Source of the DNA: Cunninghamella blakesleeana
Taxonomy: Eukaryota > Mucoromycota > Mucoromycetes > Mucorales > Cunninghamellaceae
Assembly: GCA_017871115.1 (NCBI GenBank)
Contig: JAFCIZ010000006.1
Location: 1,426,001 to 1,490,000 of the forward strand
Reading direction: 5' to 3'
DNA: 64,000 nucleotides
The position numbers were made by a program, and so were the translations under genes. Positions 11,833 to 23,501 of this stretch are shown here, one piece after another (position 1 is the stretch's first letter; the number at the start of each line of letters is the position of its first letter). The notes beneath the pieces were generated by a model. It was not told the origin of the DNA. It did no database searches and saw only the letters and a list, made by a program, of their open reading frames with translations.

Positions 11833-13127
11833 ATGAGTTTATGGGCAGATAAACATAGACCCCGTAGTCTTGATGATCTTCATTTTCATAATAATCTTAC
11901 TTTACGTTTAAAAAACTTGGTAAATAAATGCAAGAAAAAGAAATATATATATATATATATTTATATGTGCATGTATAATCTTTGGCATTTTACTCTTATA
12001 TCTAAATCATATATTATCATTATATTTAGGCACATGCTGAAGATTTTCCCCATTTATTGTTTTATGGTCCTCCTGGTGCTGGGAAGAAGACAAGAATAGC
12101 CGCTTTATTAAAAGAAATCTATGGTGAAAATGTTGAAAAGGTAATACGGTATATCAATGATACTAAATAATAGATAATCTTTCCTAAATTTTAATAACTT
12201 TTTCTTTATGTATAAATATCAAATAATACAATTTTAGATCAAAATCGATGAACGGCCTTTTATAACGAGTAGTAATAGAAAAATCACTTATACAATTGTT
12301 AGTAGTAATTATCATATGGAGTTACAACCAAGGTAAATGATATATATATATATATATATGCATATCTAGAAAGAGAAGGAGATATGACATGTGTATTAGT
12401 ATGGAACGACTATATATAATAATAAATTAATGCAGCTAAAGCAATAGGATAAAAAAATTATCGAACAGCAATGATACACTCAGACAAGTCAATAAATCTT
12501 TATTTTTTATATTTATATTGATTTGATGGGTAAAAATCTATTAGTGAATTAGGAAACAATGATCGAGTAATTGTACAAGAAGTAATTAAGGAAGCTGCAC
12601 AAAATCAATTGGTTATTTCAGGAAATAAACATTCATTTAAAGGTAATACATATATATATATATTTATTTATTAAGTATTCATTGGTAATGTATGGCTTTG
12701 TATGATTTTATAAAATAGTGATAGTAATAGATCAAGCTGATTCATTAACTAGAGATGCTCAAGCTGCTCTCCGCCGTACCATGGAAAAATATACAACAAA
12801 TATGCGATTGATTTTATGTTGCAATAGTTTAAATAAGATCATTTTACCTGTTAGATCACGGTGTTTATTGATTCGCGTACCTCGACCTACTACGGATACG
12901 GTAATTATAGTAATAATAAAAGAGGTGTGTTAATAATAATTTTTATTCACATTCTTTTTTTTTTAGACTGCCAAAATATTACAAGTAGTAGCACAAAAGG
13001 AAAATGTTTTATTACCAACTATTTTAGCCAAAAGTATTGCTGAGCAAGCTAATTGTGATTTAAGATCTGCTCTCTTAGCATTTGAAAGTACTGCTGTACG
13101 ACAGTAAGTGTTTTTTGTTTTTATTTT

Positions 13128-13171
<44 letters not shown>

Positions 13172-13969
13172 GTGTGTGTATAATATTTAATGGTATAATT
13201 CTTTTTTTAATTTTTGTTTTTCTTCATAATAAAAATAGTAATGATCTCAGCGACATTCAAAGATCTGAAAAAGTAGATTGGGAAATAGTTATTGCCGACA
13301 TTGCAAAAGATATATTAACTAATCAAACACCTGCAGCGTAAGTATATATTACGAATATTCTTTATGATTATGATTATTTAACTAATAACCTATCTATCTG
13401 TTTATTTTATCAGTTTATTAAACATACGTAAAAAGTTTTATGAACTATTAATACATTGTATTCCATCAACATTGATATTAAAGGTAAATAAAATATAATA
13501 AAACAAAAGGATAAAGTCGATTTAATTTAAAATAACTGATATGGTTCGATAATCGTAGTATTAATCAATATATATTATAGACTTTGACATTGAATTTATT
13601 CGAAAGTTTAGAAGAGGATGAGCTAAGACGTCAAACCTTAGATCAAGCAGCTACTCATGTAAGTATACGATCATTTTTTAAAAAATATAATAAAAATAAA
13701 AATAAAATGTGTATGAAAAAAAGGATCTTTATATAGATGTTAATTTACTGGATAAATTTTTTTAATAGGAATATCGTTTACGTATGGGAACAAAAGAGAT
13801 TTTTCATTTGGAATCTTTTGCAGCTACAATTATGAGCATTTATAAGAGGTAAATTCAGTAGAATATATTAAATTTAAAAAATATTTTTTAAAAAACATCA
13901 ACTCACATATACATATATATATATATATTATTACTATCTATTTTTATTAGACATAAAATGAATCTTTGA
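11833..13969 (+). CDS. RFC3: Replication factor C subunit 3 (yeast Rfc5 type)
   Basis: This is one of the small clamp-loader subunits that open PCNA and load it on primed DNA in the nucleus. Eleven exons are 11833-11919, 12030-12140, 12238-12332, 12545-12642, 12719-12900, 12967-13103, 13239-13337, 13414-13483, 13581-13658, 13769-13848 and 13951-13969. They give 351 residues, close to the usual 350-356. It begins [16 protein letters not shown] as family members do. The P-loop is [10 protein letters not shown], the Walker B region is degenerate (VIDQADSL), and the RFC box [11 protein letters not shown] and LPVRSRC are clear. The degenerate Walker B fits this subunit, which is not the main ATPase. 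Promoter sites suggest S-phase expression. Confidence 0.96.
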
Positions 13970-14961
13970 GACTATCCTCTACATAGCATCATCACCAATC
14001 ATTAAGATTTAAACGAATTAATAAAAAGAATAAATTAAAAAGTAAAACAATGATATTAGTGATTATACCAGCTAAGGATTAATATTATGTTTTCTCTGCC
14101 AATATGAAAAAATATAATAAAAATAAAAATTAGTCTGAGTTTAACAAAAACTTTGCATATATTTATAAAAAAGTATGACCAACTTATTCTAAAATATCGA
14201 CAGGCGTTATATGTTGAGAAATATTTAATTGATATGATTAAAAAATAGACTTTACTAATTGGTAAGGTATTCCAGTAATATATTACCGATATCAAAGTGG
14301 ATGTATTTTTTAAGGACAGAATATGTTTGAAAAATCATAATCGTTAATACATATAGCCAATATCATTGTATATCAAACGAGGACTTTTTTTTAAAAAAAA
14401 TACAAGTTTTATTAGTAATTATTTTTAAAATAAATCGAATCATCATTATATTAATTATTATTACTTGATTTATACAAACTGATAGAACATGATGTGTAAC
14501 TATAAACCGAGATAATAACAGACCAAACACACTGGATAATATATACATATTAGAATGATAGCGGTAAGCCAAATGAAAATAGACGCCAAAAAAGTAGAGT
14601 ATTTAGTATTATTATAATTTTAAAAAAATAGAATAATAAAAATAGAGTAAAATTTTATATTTCTTTGTTCTCTAATTTACTGTTTTTATTTTTTATAATA
14701 AAAATAAGGAGAAACGCTACATTACAGAATATAAACAAAGTTTATTGATTATTATTCTATTTATAATTTATCTATTAATACGATACACCGATAGCATTAT
14801 ACTATAAAGTGTTTGATCAATATAATGATGGCACCATATACCGGATAACCGGTGCGCCTGGTATTTTCTTAATAATATGATATAGATATATAAAAAGAAT
14901 AAACTAATCTCCGCCTATTTTTTTTTTTCTCTTCAGTTCTTTATTATTAGTAATATAAGAT
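13970..14961. other. Intergenic region RFC3 to SNRNP25
   Basis: No gene was recognised; open frames here are short and AT-biased. A GC-richer stretch with ACCGGATAACCGGT lies around 14838-14851. Near the SNRNP25 start are CTCCGCC (14908-14914) and a TATATAAAAAG element about 75 bp before the ATG. Confidence 0.5.
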
Positions 14962-15525
14962 ATGACTAATGCTTTAATAGAAAAGGATAAACTAAATGAT
15001 TTAGAAATACAACTAGAAAATTTATTAAAAGATCCATTATTATCAGATATATCAAATAAAAGCAGTTTGGAAGAAATAGATCAATGTTTAGCAATAGAGC
15101 TTAATCAAGCTTATAAAATACAGATTCAGCGAGATCCCTTACCACCCATAAGTAAGCAATTAATAACTGTAAATAAATAAGTTGATAAAAATAATAAAGT
15201 AGATTTAATTATTTATTTATTTTTAGATATTATTATTCATCAATCCTCTACAGTTCGCGATCTTAAAATATCATTTCAACAAGAATGGGAAAAACAAAAC
15301 AATAAACGTAAAGTCAGCTGGAAATATATATGGCGAACTTATTGTCTTCAACTATGCCAACAACAGCAGCAGCAGCAAGAACGAAAATTTTTATTGCTGA
15401 ATAATGATGAAGCTATTATAAGTCAGCTAGGATTTCAACAAGGATCCATTTTATTATTCAAAAGACTTGACTTTGGCAGCAATAAAAAACATAGAAAAGC
15501 TTGGAAATGGTATAAAGGGCATTGA
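14962..15525 (+). CDS. SNRNP25: U11/U12 small nuclear ribonucleoprotein 25 kDa protein
   Basis: This is a minor-spliceosome protein of the U11/U12 di-snRNP, which recognises U12-type introns in the nucleus. Exons 14962-15151 and 15227-15525 encode 162 residues (human about 132). The N-terminal helix region reads LLKDPLLSDI and SSLEEIDQCLAIEL. The ubiquitin-like domain contains STVRDLKISFQQEW and the diagnostic block VSWKYIWRTYCLQL, matching the human ISWSYVWRTYHL. A polyglutamine run (CAG/CAA codons around 15360-15380) is inserted before the last strands, accounting for part of the extra length. The tail is basic. The motif block is distinctive, so the assignment is strong. Confidence 0.9.
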
Positions 15526-15538
15526 TTTATCCAGTATC

Positions 15539-15631
15539 TTCCAGAAAAAAAAATAAAAATCAACGGCGGCGTTTTAAAAAAAATTTATCATCACTTTGTA
15601 GCTGTTTACTCCAGTAATTACCAGAAGTTTC
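15539..15631 (+). promoter_or_regulatory. Two heat-shock-element-like sites upstream of the BAG gene
   Basis: TTCCAGAA at 15539-15546 (TTCnnGAA) and GAAGTTTC at 15624-15631 (GAAnnTTC) are both perfect two-unit HSE cores. A TATAAAAG box follows at 15681-15688, 116 bp before the ATG. The first site overlaps the 3' flank of SNRNP25. Such sites are expected for a co-chaperone gene; binding by Hsf1 is inferred. Confidence 0.5.
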
Positions 15632-15803
15632 CACTAGTAGGTGATTAAAAATCATGCAAAGGAAAAAAAAAAAAAAAAAGTATAAAAGACGAAATAAAAA
15701 AACTAACACTTTTTTTCTTTTTTTATTCATTCTATTATATTATTATATTAATTTTATTAAATAGTTTTAACAACAACAGCAACAAACAACACTAATATCA
15801 AAC

Positions 15804-17189
15804 ATGTATACTATGTATCATCCTTCTCCTGTCATGGTGCCCACTACCATTTCTCCTTTTGACGATTATGTTCAATATCAATTATGGAAACAACGTCGTC
15901 GTCAAGAAGAAGAATTACGTCAATATCAAGCTTACCGTGAATGGTGTTTACATGTTAAAAGACAAAAACAATTACAGCAACAACAACAAAGACTTGCTAG
16001 TATCATTGCTGCCTCTATTGAACAACAACAAAGAGAAAAAGAAGAAGAAGAAAGAAGACAAAGATTAAGAAAGCAAAAATTAATGGCCGCAGCTGCTTAT
16101 CAAAATTATCTTCAACAACAAAAACAATACTATAGTCCTTACTATGAAGAAGTTAAACAAGTAAATAAGCGTAAGCAACAAGATGAAGAAATGGAAGATG
16201 AAGAAATGGATTTGGTTAAAATGGTCAATTACATCATATCTAATTTTATCGATCAACCTACTACCTCAAAGAATGATGATTGTGAAGAAGAAGAAGCAGA
16301 AGAAGCAGAAAAAGTAAACCAAGTTGAAAAAGCTAAACAAAAAGATACTGAAATGAACTATATCCATGAAGAAGATACCAAAAAGACTAACTATGAACAA
16401 CAATCTGAAGATGAAGAAGGTGATGATGAACGACAATCTGAAGATGAAGAAGGCGATGATGAACAACAATCTGAAGATGAAGAAGAAGATGATGAACAAC
16501 AATCTGAAGATGAAGAAAATAACGATGAACAACAACATGAAGAAGATGAAAATACCGAAATGATTGACCACAAGGAATTAGAAACAGCCGAACCTATTGA
16601 AACCATTGATCATACTGACGCTACGGACACCATCTTTACAACACAAGAAGTTTTAGAAAAGGATGACACTACAAATGATGAAGAAAAAGAAGAAGAAGGT
16701 GAAGCATACCTTTTAATACATACAGATGGTGAAAAAGACGACAATTCCTTGGATGAAAAGAAACAACAAAAATTAAAACAATTAAAATCCATCCAAGAAC
16801 AACTAGATACAATACATCAGTCTCATTCACAAGTTTTAGCTACCACACTCTATTTCGATGGATTAGAAGATACCATTAGTCAACATTCAACAGATACCAC
16901 TTCCATTCAAGTACCAACCATTTCTAAAAATAAAACATTTTTAAAATATGAAGATGATATAATCAAGATCCTACTTCAATTAGATAATGTGGATTCAGAA
17001 GGTGATGAAGATGTTCGACAAGAAAGAAAGAAATTGGTGAAACAAGCGGAATTTATCTTGAATGAATTGGATCAATATAAACAATCTGAATGGGAAAAAT
17101 ATTCATCTTCTTCGCACTCGAGCGACGATGACGATGATGATGATGGGGATAATGAAGATGATAATCATTTCCTTATTCTCAACCTTTAA
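15804..17189 (+). CDS. BAG-domain co-chaperone with acidic repeat region
   Basis: BAG domains bind the Hsp70 ATPase domain and promote nucleotide exchange. This intronless gene encodes 461 residues. Residues 1-115 are rich in Gln, Glu and Arg and probably form a long helix or coiled coil (KQRRRQEEELRQYQ). Residues about 130-260 are highly acidic and include 11-residue repeats (EQQSEDEEGDD). Residues about 381-428 form the BAG domain (YEDDIIKILLQLDNV, EGDEDVRQERKKLVK, AEFILNELD). A Ser/Asp-rich tail follows. Heat-shock-element-like sites and a TATA box lie upstream. The BAG call rests on the C-terminal pattern; the specific ortholog is not identified. Confidence 0.82.
   Translation: MYTMYHPSPVMVPTTISPFDDYVQYQLWKQRRRQEEELRQYQAYREWCLHVKRQKQLQQQQQRLASIIAASIEQQQREKEEEERRQRLRKQKLMAAAAYQNYLQQQKQYYSPYYEEVKQVNKRKQQDEEMEDEEMDLVKMVNYIISNFIDQPTTSKNDDCEEEEAEEAEKVNQVEKAKQKDTEMNYIHEEDTKKTNYEQQSEDEEGDDERQSEDEEGDDEQQSEDEEEDDEQQSEDEENNDEQQHEEDENTEMIDHKELETAEPIETIDHTDATDTIFTTQEVLEKDDTTNDEEKEEEGEAYLLIHTDGEKDDNSLDEKKQQKLKQLKSIQEQLDTIHQSHSQVLATTLYFDGLEDTISQHSTDTTSIQVPTISKNKTFLKYEDDIIKILLQLDNVDSEGDEDVRQERKKLVKQAEFILNELDQYKQSEWEKYSSSSHSSDDDDDDDGDNEDDNHFLILNL
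16395..16545 (+). repeat. 33-nt in-frame minisatellite in the BAG gene
   Basis: Four full units of 33 nt (16395-16427, 16428-16460, 16461-16493, 16494-16526) and a partial fifth encode E(Q/R)QSEDEEGDD-type repeats. The units differ by only a few bases, so expansion looks recent and the length may vary between strains. Confidence 0.85.
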
Positions 17190-18378
17190 TTAAATTAAAA
17201 AAAAATTATAATTAGATATTTTTTTTTATAAATATATTTATATAAATAATAAAATAAAGTTTGTTTCATTCACATATTATAATTGTTATTTTTTTGCCAA
17301 GATTTATTTTTTTTTTTTTTAAATAAAACAATTTTTTTTTCTATTTTCTTTTTTTTTTGCACATTCTAATATTGCGTTTTTAGTTTTAAAACTTGATACA
17401 TCCTCTTTTTTTGGAAGATTTAAAATGATTACAGGACGGAGTTTTATTTTTTGAAAAATACAAGAGCACATTATCTTACGCCTGATTATTTATTTCTATC
17501 TTTATTTATAATAATTGATTTGTTACATACATTACTTTATTTATATAAATATTACCATTATTATTATTTTTAAAATAAATAAATAAAAAAAAAGCCTCAT
17601 TGCCAGGCACAGAATAATAATAATACATATATAAACGGAAGGGAAAGTCATGTGGACACAATCTAATCGGTTTATTATCTATATATATTTTATAATGTAA
17701 TATTTAATTTAATAAAAGTATATAATTTTACTATTTTAACTATTTTAAATAATATAATTTTACTATTTTAATCATATTATGTTTTTTAAATTTAGTGGTA
17801 GTTTTATTACTTTTTATTTTATTTCAGTTTATTTTAAATCTCAGGTATTAAAACACTGTTCCAAGTTATTTTTATATAGATAAATATATACATATCAGTA
17901 TATCGATCAATATCTTTACACCAATATATATGTACCAATATATTGATATAAACATAAACAAATAAGAGTAATTGTACTAATAATAATGATTATGATGATA
18001 TATAGTTTAGTTTATTGTTTTATATTATTTATATTTATATGGTTTTTTTTTTAAGTTTTTAAAAAAGGTAATACAAAATTTAACGGCAACCTGGTAAAAG
18101 TCTTGGCATTCCAAATTGGGTGAATTTATATATATTGAGCTATTTAAATCAATCAAGTTGGACGGTGTTTTAAAAAAAGAATATATTTTTACCCATAAAG
18201 AGGAGATTAATGTTTTTTAAATTTCCTTAATAAGGTCATATCATTTTTTAAAAAAAAAAAAAAAATCTAATTTTTTCTTTTTTCTTTTCTCTCTTTCTCT
18301 CTCTCTCCCTTTTTCTTTTATTATATATTTTATTTTATTTTCCACCTTATTTATTTTATTATTACTATTATATATACA
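17190..18378. other. Intergenic region upstream of the velvet gene
   Basis: No gene was recognised. There is a CT-rich pyrimidine tract just before the velvet start (18265-18320). GACGGAGTTTTATTTTTTG (from about 17436) and GACGGTGTTTTAAAAAAAG (from 18161) resemble each other and other GCGG/ACGG-TTTTAAA elements in the window. Confidence 0.45.
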
Positions 18379-20216
18379 ATGACAAAACAAGAAAGCTCAT
18401 GTTCTTATAGATTTATTTCAAGTTCTTTAACTGAATTACCATCAAGGTAGTTTAAGAAAGAAATATACAGAATAAAATAGGATAACCATATATATTTACT
18501 CATATTATTATTATTATTATTACTTATAGAGACTATAATATTACTATTCGTCAGCAACCTGAGCGAGCAAAAATGAGTATTATAAATGAACGAGGTACTA
18601 TTTACAAATCTATATTTATACTTCACTGCAGTGTTATTCATATGTATTTATGTATTTTTATATTTATACGACTATATAAATAGATAAACGACCTATCGAA
18701 CCACCACCAATATTACAAATGAAATGGATCAATTGTTCAGAAGAAGAAACAAAGTAATATAATTATAATTATAACCACTGGGATAGTATAGTAACAATTA
18801 TACTAATGTCAGCAATATCTCTTTTTTTATATATTTATATATATCTATAATAGAAAATGTTTACAAAGCCCATTTTATTTTGTGGTAGCCAATTTATTAG
18901 ATGTAGAAAACAACGACCAATTACTTACACCTACACAAAACTATTTACATGGTACAACCGTTTCTTCTCTTTATAGATTACGTGATATAGATAATAAAGA
19001 TGGCGGGTTCTTTGTCTTTGGCGATTTATCGGTGAAAAAAGATGGTGTTTTTAAACTTCAATTTAATTTATTTGAAATCGTAGAGTAAGAAGATGTTTTA
19101 TACAATAATATTACTATTTCTTATCATTTACCAAATCATTTTAATCCTCTAATTTATTTTTTATTTTTTATTTTTTAATAGAGGTGATGTACAAACAAGA
19201 TACACTATAATATCCAACCCTTTTACTGTTTATCTTCCTAAACGTTTCCCTGGCCCATTAGAGGCTACCTTTTTATCTCGTACATTTTCTGACCAAGGCG
19301 TTAAAATGAGAATTCGTAAAGAACATAGATTACAAACGTAAGTGAATCATGGAAAATATACTTTTAAAATATAGCCATACTGGCGATACACAACTTTTTT
19401 TATTTATTCTTTTTCTTTTTTCTCTTTAATAGTGCAATCCCACGTAAAAGAAAGTCATCAGAACAAAGAACAAACAATGATAACAAAACAAAAAAAATTG
19501 CAACGGAAAGCTATATAAAATCATCGTTAATGTCTTCATCCTCATTATCACCAGCAAATGAAGTTTATTTTGGTAAATTTTCTTCAAACAATACATCCCT
19601 ATCCACATCGTTATCATCATCATCATCATCGTCGTCGTCGTCATCATCTATGTTAATAGATAATTCTGAATCATTCTCTTCATTACATACTCATTCATCA
19701 TCACCTTCATCTATGTATAAATTTCATCATTATGATACTTCCATATATCCAACCCCACAATCATCAACTGATCTGATATCAGATATTAAACAATTACATA
19801 TCCAACGCTCTTCATCGCCTATATCCACTTCTACTACGTCTTCTCCTTCATCAAAACCTTATTCTATGCCTCCGTCGCCTACTTATACCATACATCATCC
19901 TTATTCTTCATCACCGCCTTCATCTAATTTAAACCATTCATATCCTTCTATTACTGGTAATTTAAATCACTATCATTTAACTTCTTCGTCTTCTATATCA
20001 ACAGCTGCACCTTATCATTGTTCACCTTCTTCCTCACAACCTCCTCCTCCTCCTCCTCCTCCTCCTCCTCCTCCATCGTCATCATCACCACACTGGGGTA
20101 ATAAACTGCCTCCATTAAAAATGATATTTAATGAGAATCAACACCATCCTTCATTTTTTTCTAAAACTTCATCCTCTAATTGGCAATTACCGCCTATTAC
20201 TACCCATTATTCCTGA
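18379..20216 (+). CDS. Velvet-domain transcription factor
   Basis: Velvet proteins are fungal DNA-binding regulators that couple development, sporulation and metabolism. Exons are 18379-18446, 18530-18594, 18684-18753, 18854-19084, 19182-19337 and 19433-20216, giving 457 residues. The velvet domain covers about residues 20-215: YNITIRQQPERAKM, the signature RPIEPPPILQM, then SPFYFVVANLLD, GGFFVFGDLSVKKDGVFKLQF and NPFTVYLPKRFPGPLEAT. A basic patch RKRKSSEQR may be a nuclear signal. The long C-terminus is low-complexity, with serine runs and an uninterrupted proline run (about 13 residues, 20040-20075). The domain pattern is nearest VosA/VelB-type members, but the exact subfamily is not resolved. 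Confidence 0.93.
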
Positions 20217-21103
20217 AAAAAATATTGATAATAATAATATATTTTACTCATCGTTTACCCTATTCATTATTATATTATTATTATTCCTTTGATTTATATA
20301 CATGTTCTTTTTTTTATTCTCCACACTCTTTTTTTTAAAAAATCTCACTTTTTATATATATATATTTGTACACAGTAATAGTAATATATGAACCTTTTTT
20401 TTTCCTTTTTCTTTTTTTTTTTTTTATATTATATATATGCTAAATTGTAAATTTTTATTATGTTATCATTTTTGTTTAAACAGGGAATAAATTAATTATA
20501 TGCTTTTTTTTTTTTTTAACAACGAAAATATGAATAAAAGATGTGCTTTTTTTTTTAACAGCAAAAATATGGATAAAAGATGTGCTTTTTTTATAACAGC
20601 GAAAATATGAATAAAAGATATCATTACAAAGAAATTTATGTGAGCTGGGATTTAAATACTTTTTTAAGCGGAACGCCTGATTTTTTTTTCCTCTTCCTTC
20701 CCGTTTTTTTTTTTATTATTATTGTTAATAGATCTAAAGAAAGAGAAAAAAGATACTTTTTTCTTTCTTTTTCTTTTCATTTATTTTTTTTTTCTTTTTC
20801 AAATATATATAAAACTTTTTTAATCTGTATACATATACCTTTTTTATTTTATTTTATTTTATTACATTTTTGTAAATACACCTTCCTTTTAATTTTTTTT
20901 TTCATTAAAATAATAATAATAAGCATATTTTATATTCACTCTTTCATCTATCCATCTATATAATTATACAAATTTACTTTATTCTTTTTATCAATAAAGA
21001 AAAAGAAAAAAAGTAAATTAGCAACTCCATTATATACAAGTACAACACTCTTATTTAAAAAAATAAAAATAAAAACATATAAAAAAAGCACACGCAGTCA
21101 AAG
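20217..21103. other. Intergenic region velvet to STRAP
   Basis: Long pyrimidine-rich tracts and a three-copy tandem repeat at 20518-20624 lie here; no gene was recognised. AAGCGGAACGCC at 20667-20678 is a small GC island. Confidence 0.45.
20518..20624 (+). repeat. Three-copy tandem repeat, about 39-41 bp unit
   Basis: The unit AACAGCGAAAATATGAATAA followed by AAGATGTGC and a T-run occurs three times (starting near 20518, 20557 and 20597) with a few substitutions; the third copy lacks the T-run. Confidence 0.75.
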
Positions 21104-22548
21104 ATGAATAGCAACACTCAACAAATTCAACCATTAACTTGCCATGGACACACACGCCCTGTAGTTGATTTGCAATTTTCTGTTGGAACTACTTCCGGTT
21201 CTGATGCTGGACCTCTTTTAATATCAAGTTGCAAAGGTAAAAAAGAAAAAGAAAGAGTAAAAAAAAATCTTTAAAAGAAATATGTTTATACGCCATGGTA
21301 TATTTATAATATAATATTTACATACAATGATTTATTATTATTATCACTATTGTATATATATAAATAGATGGAAAGCCAATTGTTAGAAATGGCATCACAG
21401 GTGATTGGATAGGCACTTATTTAGGACATAAAGGAGCGGTATGGAGTTCAAGATTAACCAAAGAAGGAAGAACAGCAATAACTGGCTCTGCCGATTTTAC
21501 AGCACAAGTTTGGGATACATCAACAGGGGATATGATACATACTTTTCAACATGAACATATTGTACGCGCTGTAGATTGGGATGATAAAGAAGGGTCACAG
21601 ATTGCAACAGGTGGGAAAGAAAACATATTGAGAATATTTGATTTATATCGTCCTTCAGATTCACCTTCCATGATGATTCCAAAAGCACATCAAGATACCA
21701 TTCGATCTATTGTATGGGATAAAAATAAAAGACATAGAATTTTAACAGCTAGTGATGATCAGTACATTCATATCTGGGATTTAAGAACGTTACAAAAACT
21801 AGATTCTATAGCTTGTACTCATCCTGTCACTTCTATGACTATTTCTATTGATGAGTCTCATCTACTTTGGTCTTCTGGAAATACTGCTTATTTTTGGGAT
21901 ATTGATAGGTACCAATGAATAATAAGAAGAAGAAAAAGAAAAAAAATATATAGAAAATAATAATAATAGAGAAATATCATTTCTTTTTATATAGTACGAA
22001 TCAACAAGATATTATCACCCATACATTGGATAAACATGTATCATCTATCACTTTACATCCAGACCATTCTAAATTTGCAGCTGGAAGTGATGAAGATTTA
22101 TGGGTACGAGTTTATGATTTTAAATCTGGAGAAGAAAAAGGTAACTTTAAAAATGTATATAGAAATAGATATAGAATCGGATTATCAAAATATTTTTAAT
22201 TTTTTTTATGACTAATGACCATCTTTTTTTTAATTTTTTTTTTATTATGACGTATATTATTATTATATAGAGGTTTACAAAGGTCATCACGGTCCAATTC
22301 ATACTACTAGTTATAGTCATGATGGTGAAATTCTTGCTACTGGATCAGGTACGATTAATGCAAAATAAAAAAATAATTAAAATTCAAAAACAAACATAAG
22401 AAAAAAAATTATGGCATGTGAGGAATTTTAGAATTAAGGTGTATAAACTTTAATATAAATATCTTTTATTATTATTATTATAATAGAGGATGGAACTATT
22501 CGACTTTGGAAAACGAATCCTTTAACTTCATATGGTCTTTGGAAGTAG
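21104..22548 (+). CDS. STRAP: WD40 protein STRAP/unrip-like
   Basis: In animals STRAP (unrip) binds the SMN complex and also the TGF-beta receptor. In fungi a role in snRNP assembly or mRNA translation is inferred. Exons 21104-21236, 21368-21908, 21995-22140, 22271-22348 and 22487-22548 give 319 residues. Seven WD repeats are likely: PLTCHGHTRPVVDLQFS, GDWIGTYLGHKGAVWSS, ITGSADFTAQVWD, IATGGKENILRIFDLY, ILTASDDQYIHIWDL and the final ATGSEDGTIRLWKTNPLTSYGLWK. The ending YGLWK and the opening motif match human STRAP, which has an extra acidic tail missing here. Its neighbour two genes upstream, SNRNP25, is also a spliceosomal factor. Confidence 0.93.
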
Positions 22549-23501
22549 ATGTTTAGATTTTTTTTTTTTTTTTTTTATATATATATATATATATAACTGT
22601 TTTATCCATATATATATTTTATCCATCACAAATTTATCAGTAAAATAGCATATTAAACAAATTATCATGATAATAATAATAAAAATAATATAAATAAAAT
22701 GTCATCATCATCACCATCATCATCATATCACATTCATTGACTGATAAGACAAATTGATTATTATTATAAATACACGTAGAACGGCCATTAAAGTTTATAA
22801 TAATGTAAAAAAACTACACTAAAAAAAATAAAAATAAAAAAAGAGGATGATTCGGAAAGTAGGTTGGATAAGGGTCTATTCATTCATCTTAAACGGAGAT
22901 ATAATATATAAATAGAGGAATAGGTGCCTCATTTGTTAATAAATGCGGGGAAACAAGTAAAGTGATCATTATTTATTTTATATTTTTAAGACGATTTTTT
23001 CTATTCACTTTATGTATGTACAAACACTACTATTTATTTATTTATTTATTTATACATATATTAAAGAATATATATATTTATAGTTATTGAATCATCATTA
23101 AAGAACAACATTTATAGAGACTACTCATTAAAGGTGAAGTTTTATATATCATTTATTTTTTTTAATGACACGTGCAACGGGCAAGTAAGGAATACTTAAT
23201 GAAGGAAAGGGAGAAAAACGGAGGGAAATGGCCTATGTCCGTGTTGTTCCGACCAATAGTAGTAGAAAAAATAATTCCATGGAATCAAACTATATTTTTT
23301 GAACAAGTAGGAACGGAATTTAAAATTTTTATATATATTCACGAGCTTAAATCATGTTAAGGTAAAATCGAGAAAGAGAGAGAAAAAAAAAAGTATATAT
23401 AAAAAGATTTTCAATTCTATTCTCTTCTTTTCTTTTCTTTTTTTTTTTTTTACAACTCTTTATTTATCTTTAAATAGTTTCTTATATATATAATACAAAA
23501 A
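22549..23501. other. Intergenic region upstream of PCK1
   Basis: No gene was recognised. A GCGGGGAAACAAG element lies at about 22945-22957, and a T-tract and TATA-like runs precede the PCK1 start. The open frame at 23172-23360 has no recognisable protein features. Confidence 0.45.

Noticed and set aside
16266..16606. Overlapping antisense open frames inside the BAG gene
   Set aside because: Shadow frames of the GAA/GAT-rich acidic repeat.
20580..20963. 127-codon plus-strand open frame upstream of STRAP
   Set aside because: Phe/Ile-rich translation of pyrimidine tracts and of the tandem repeat; not protein-like.
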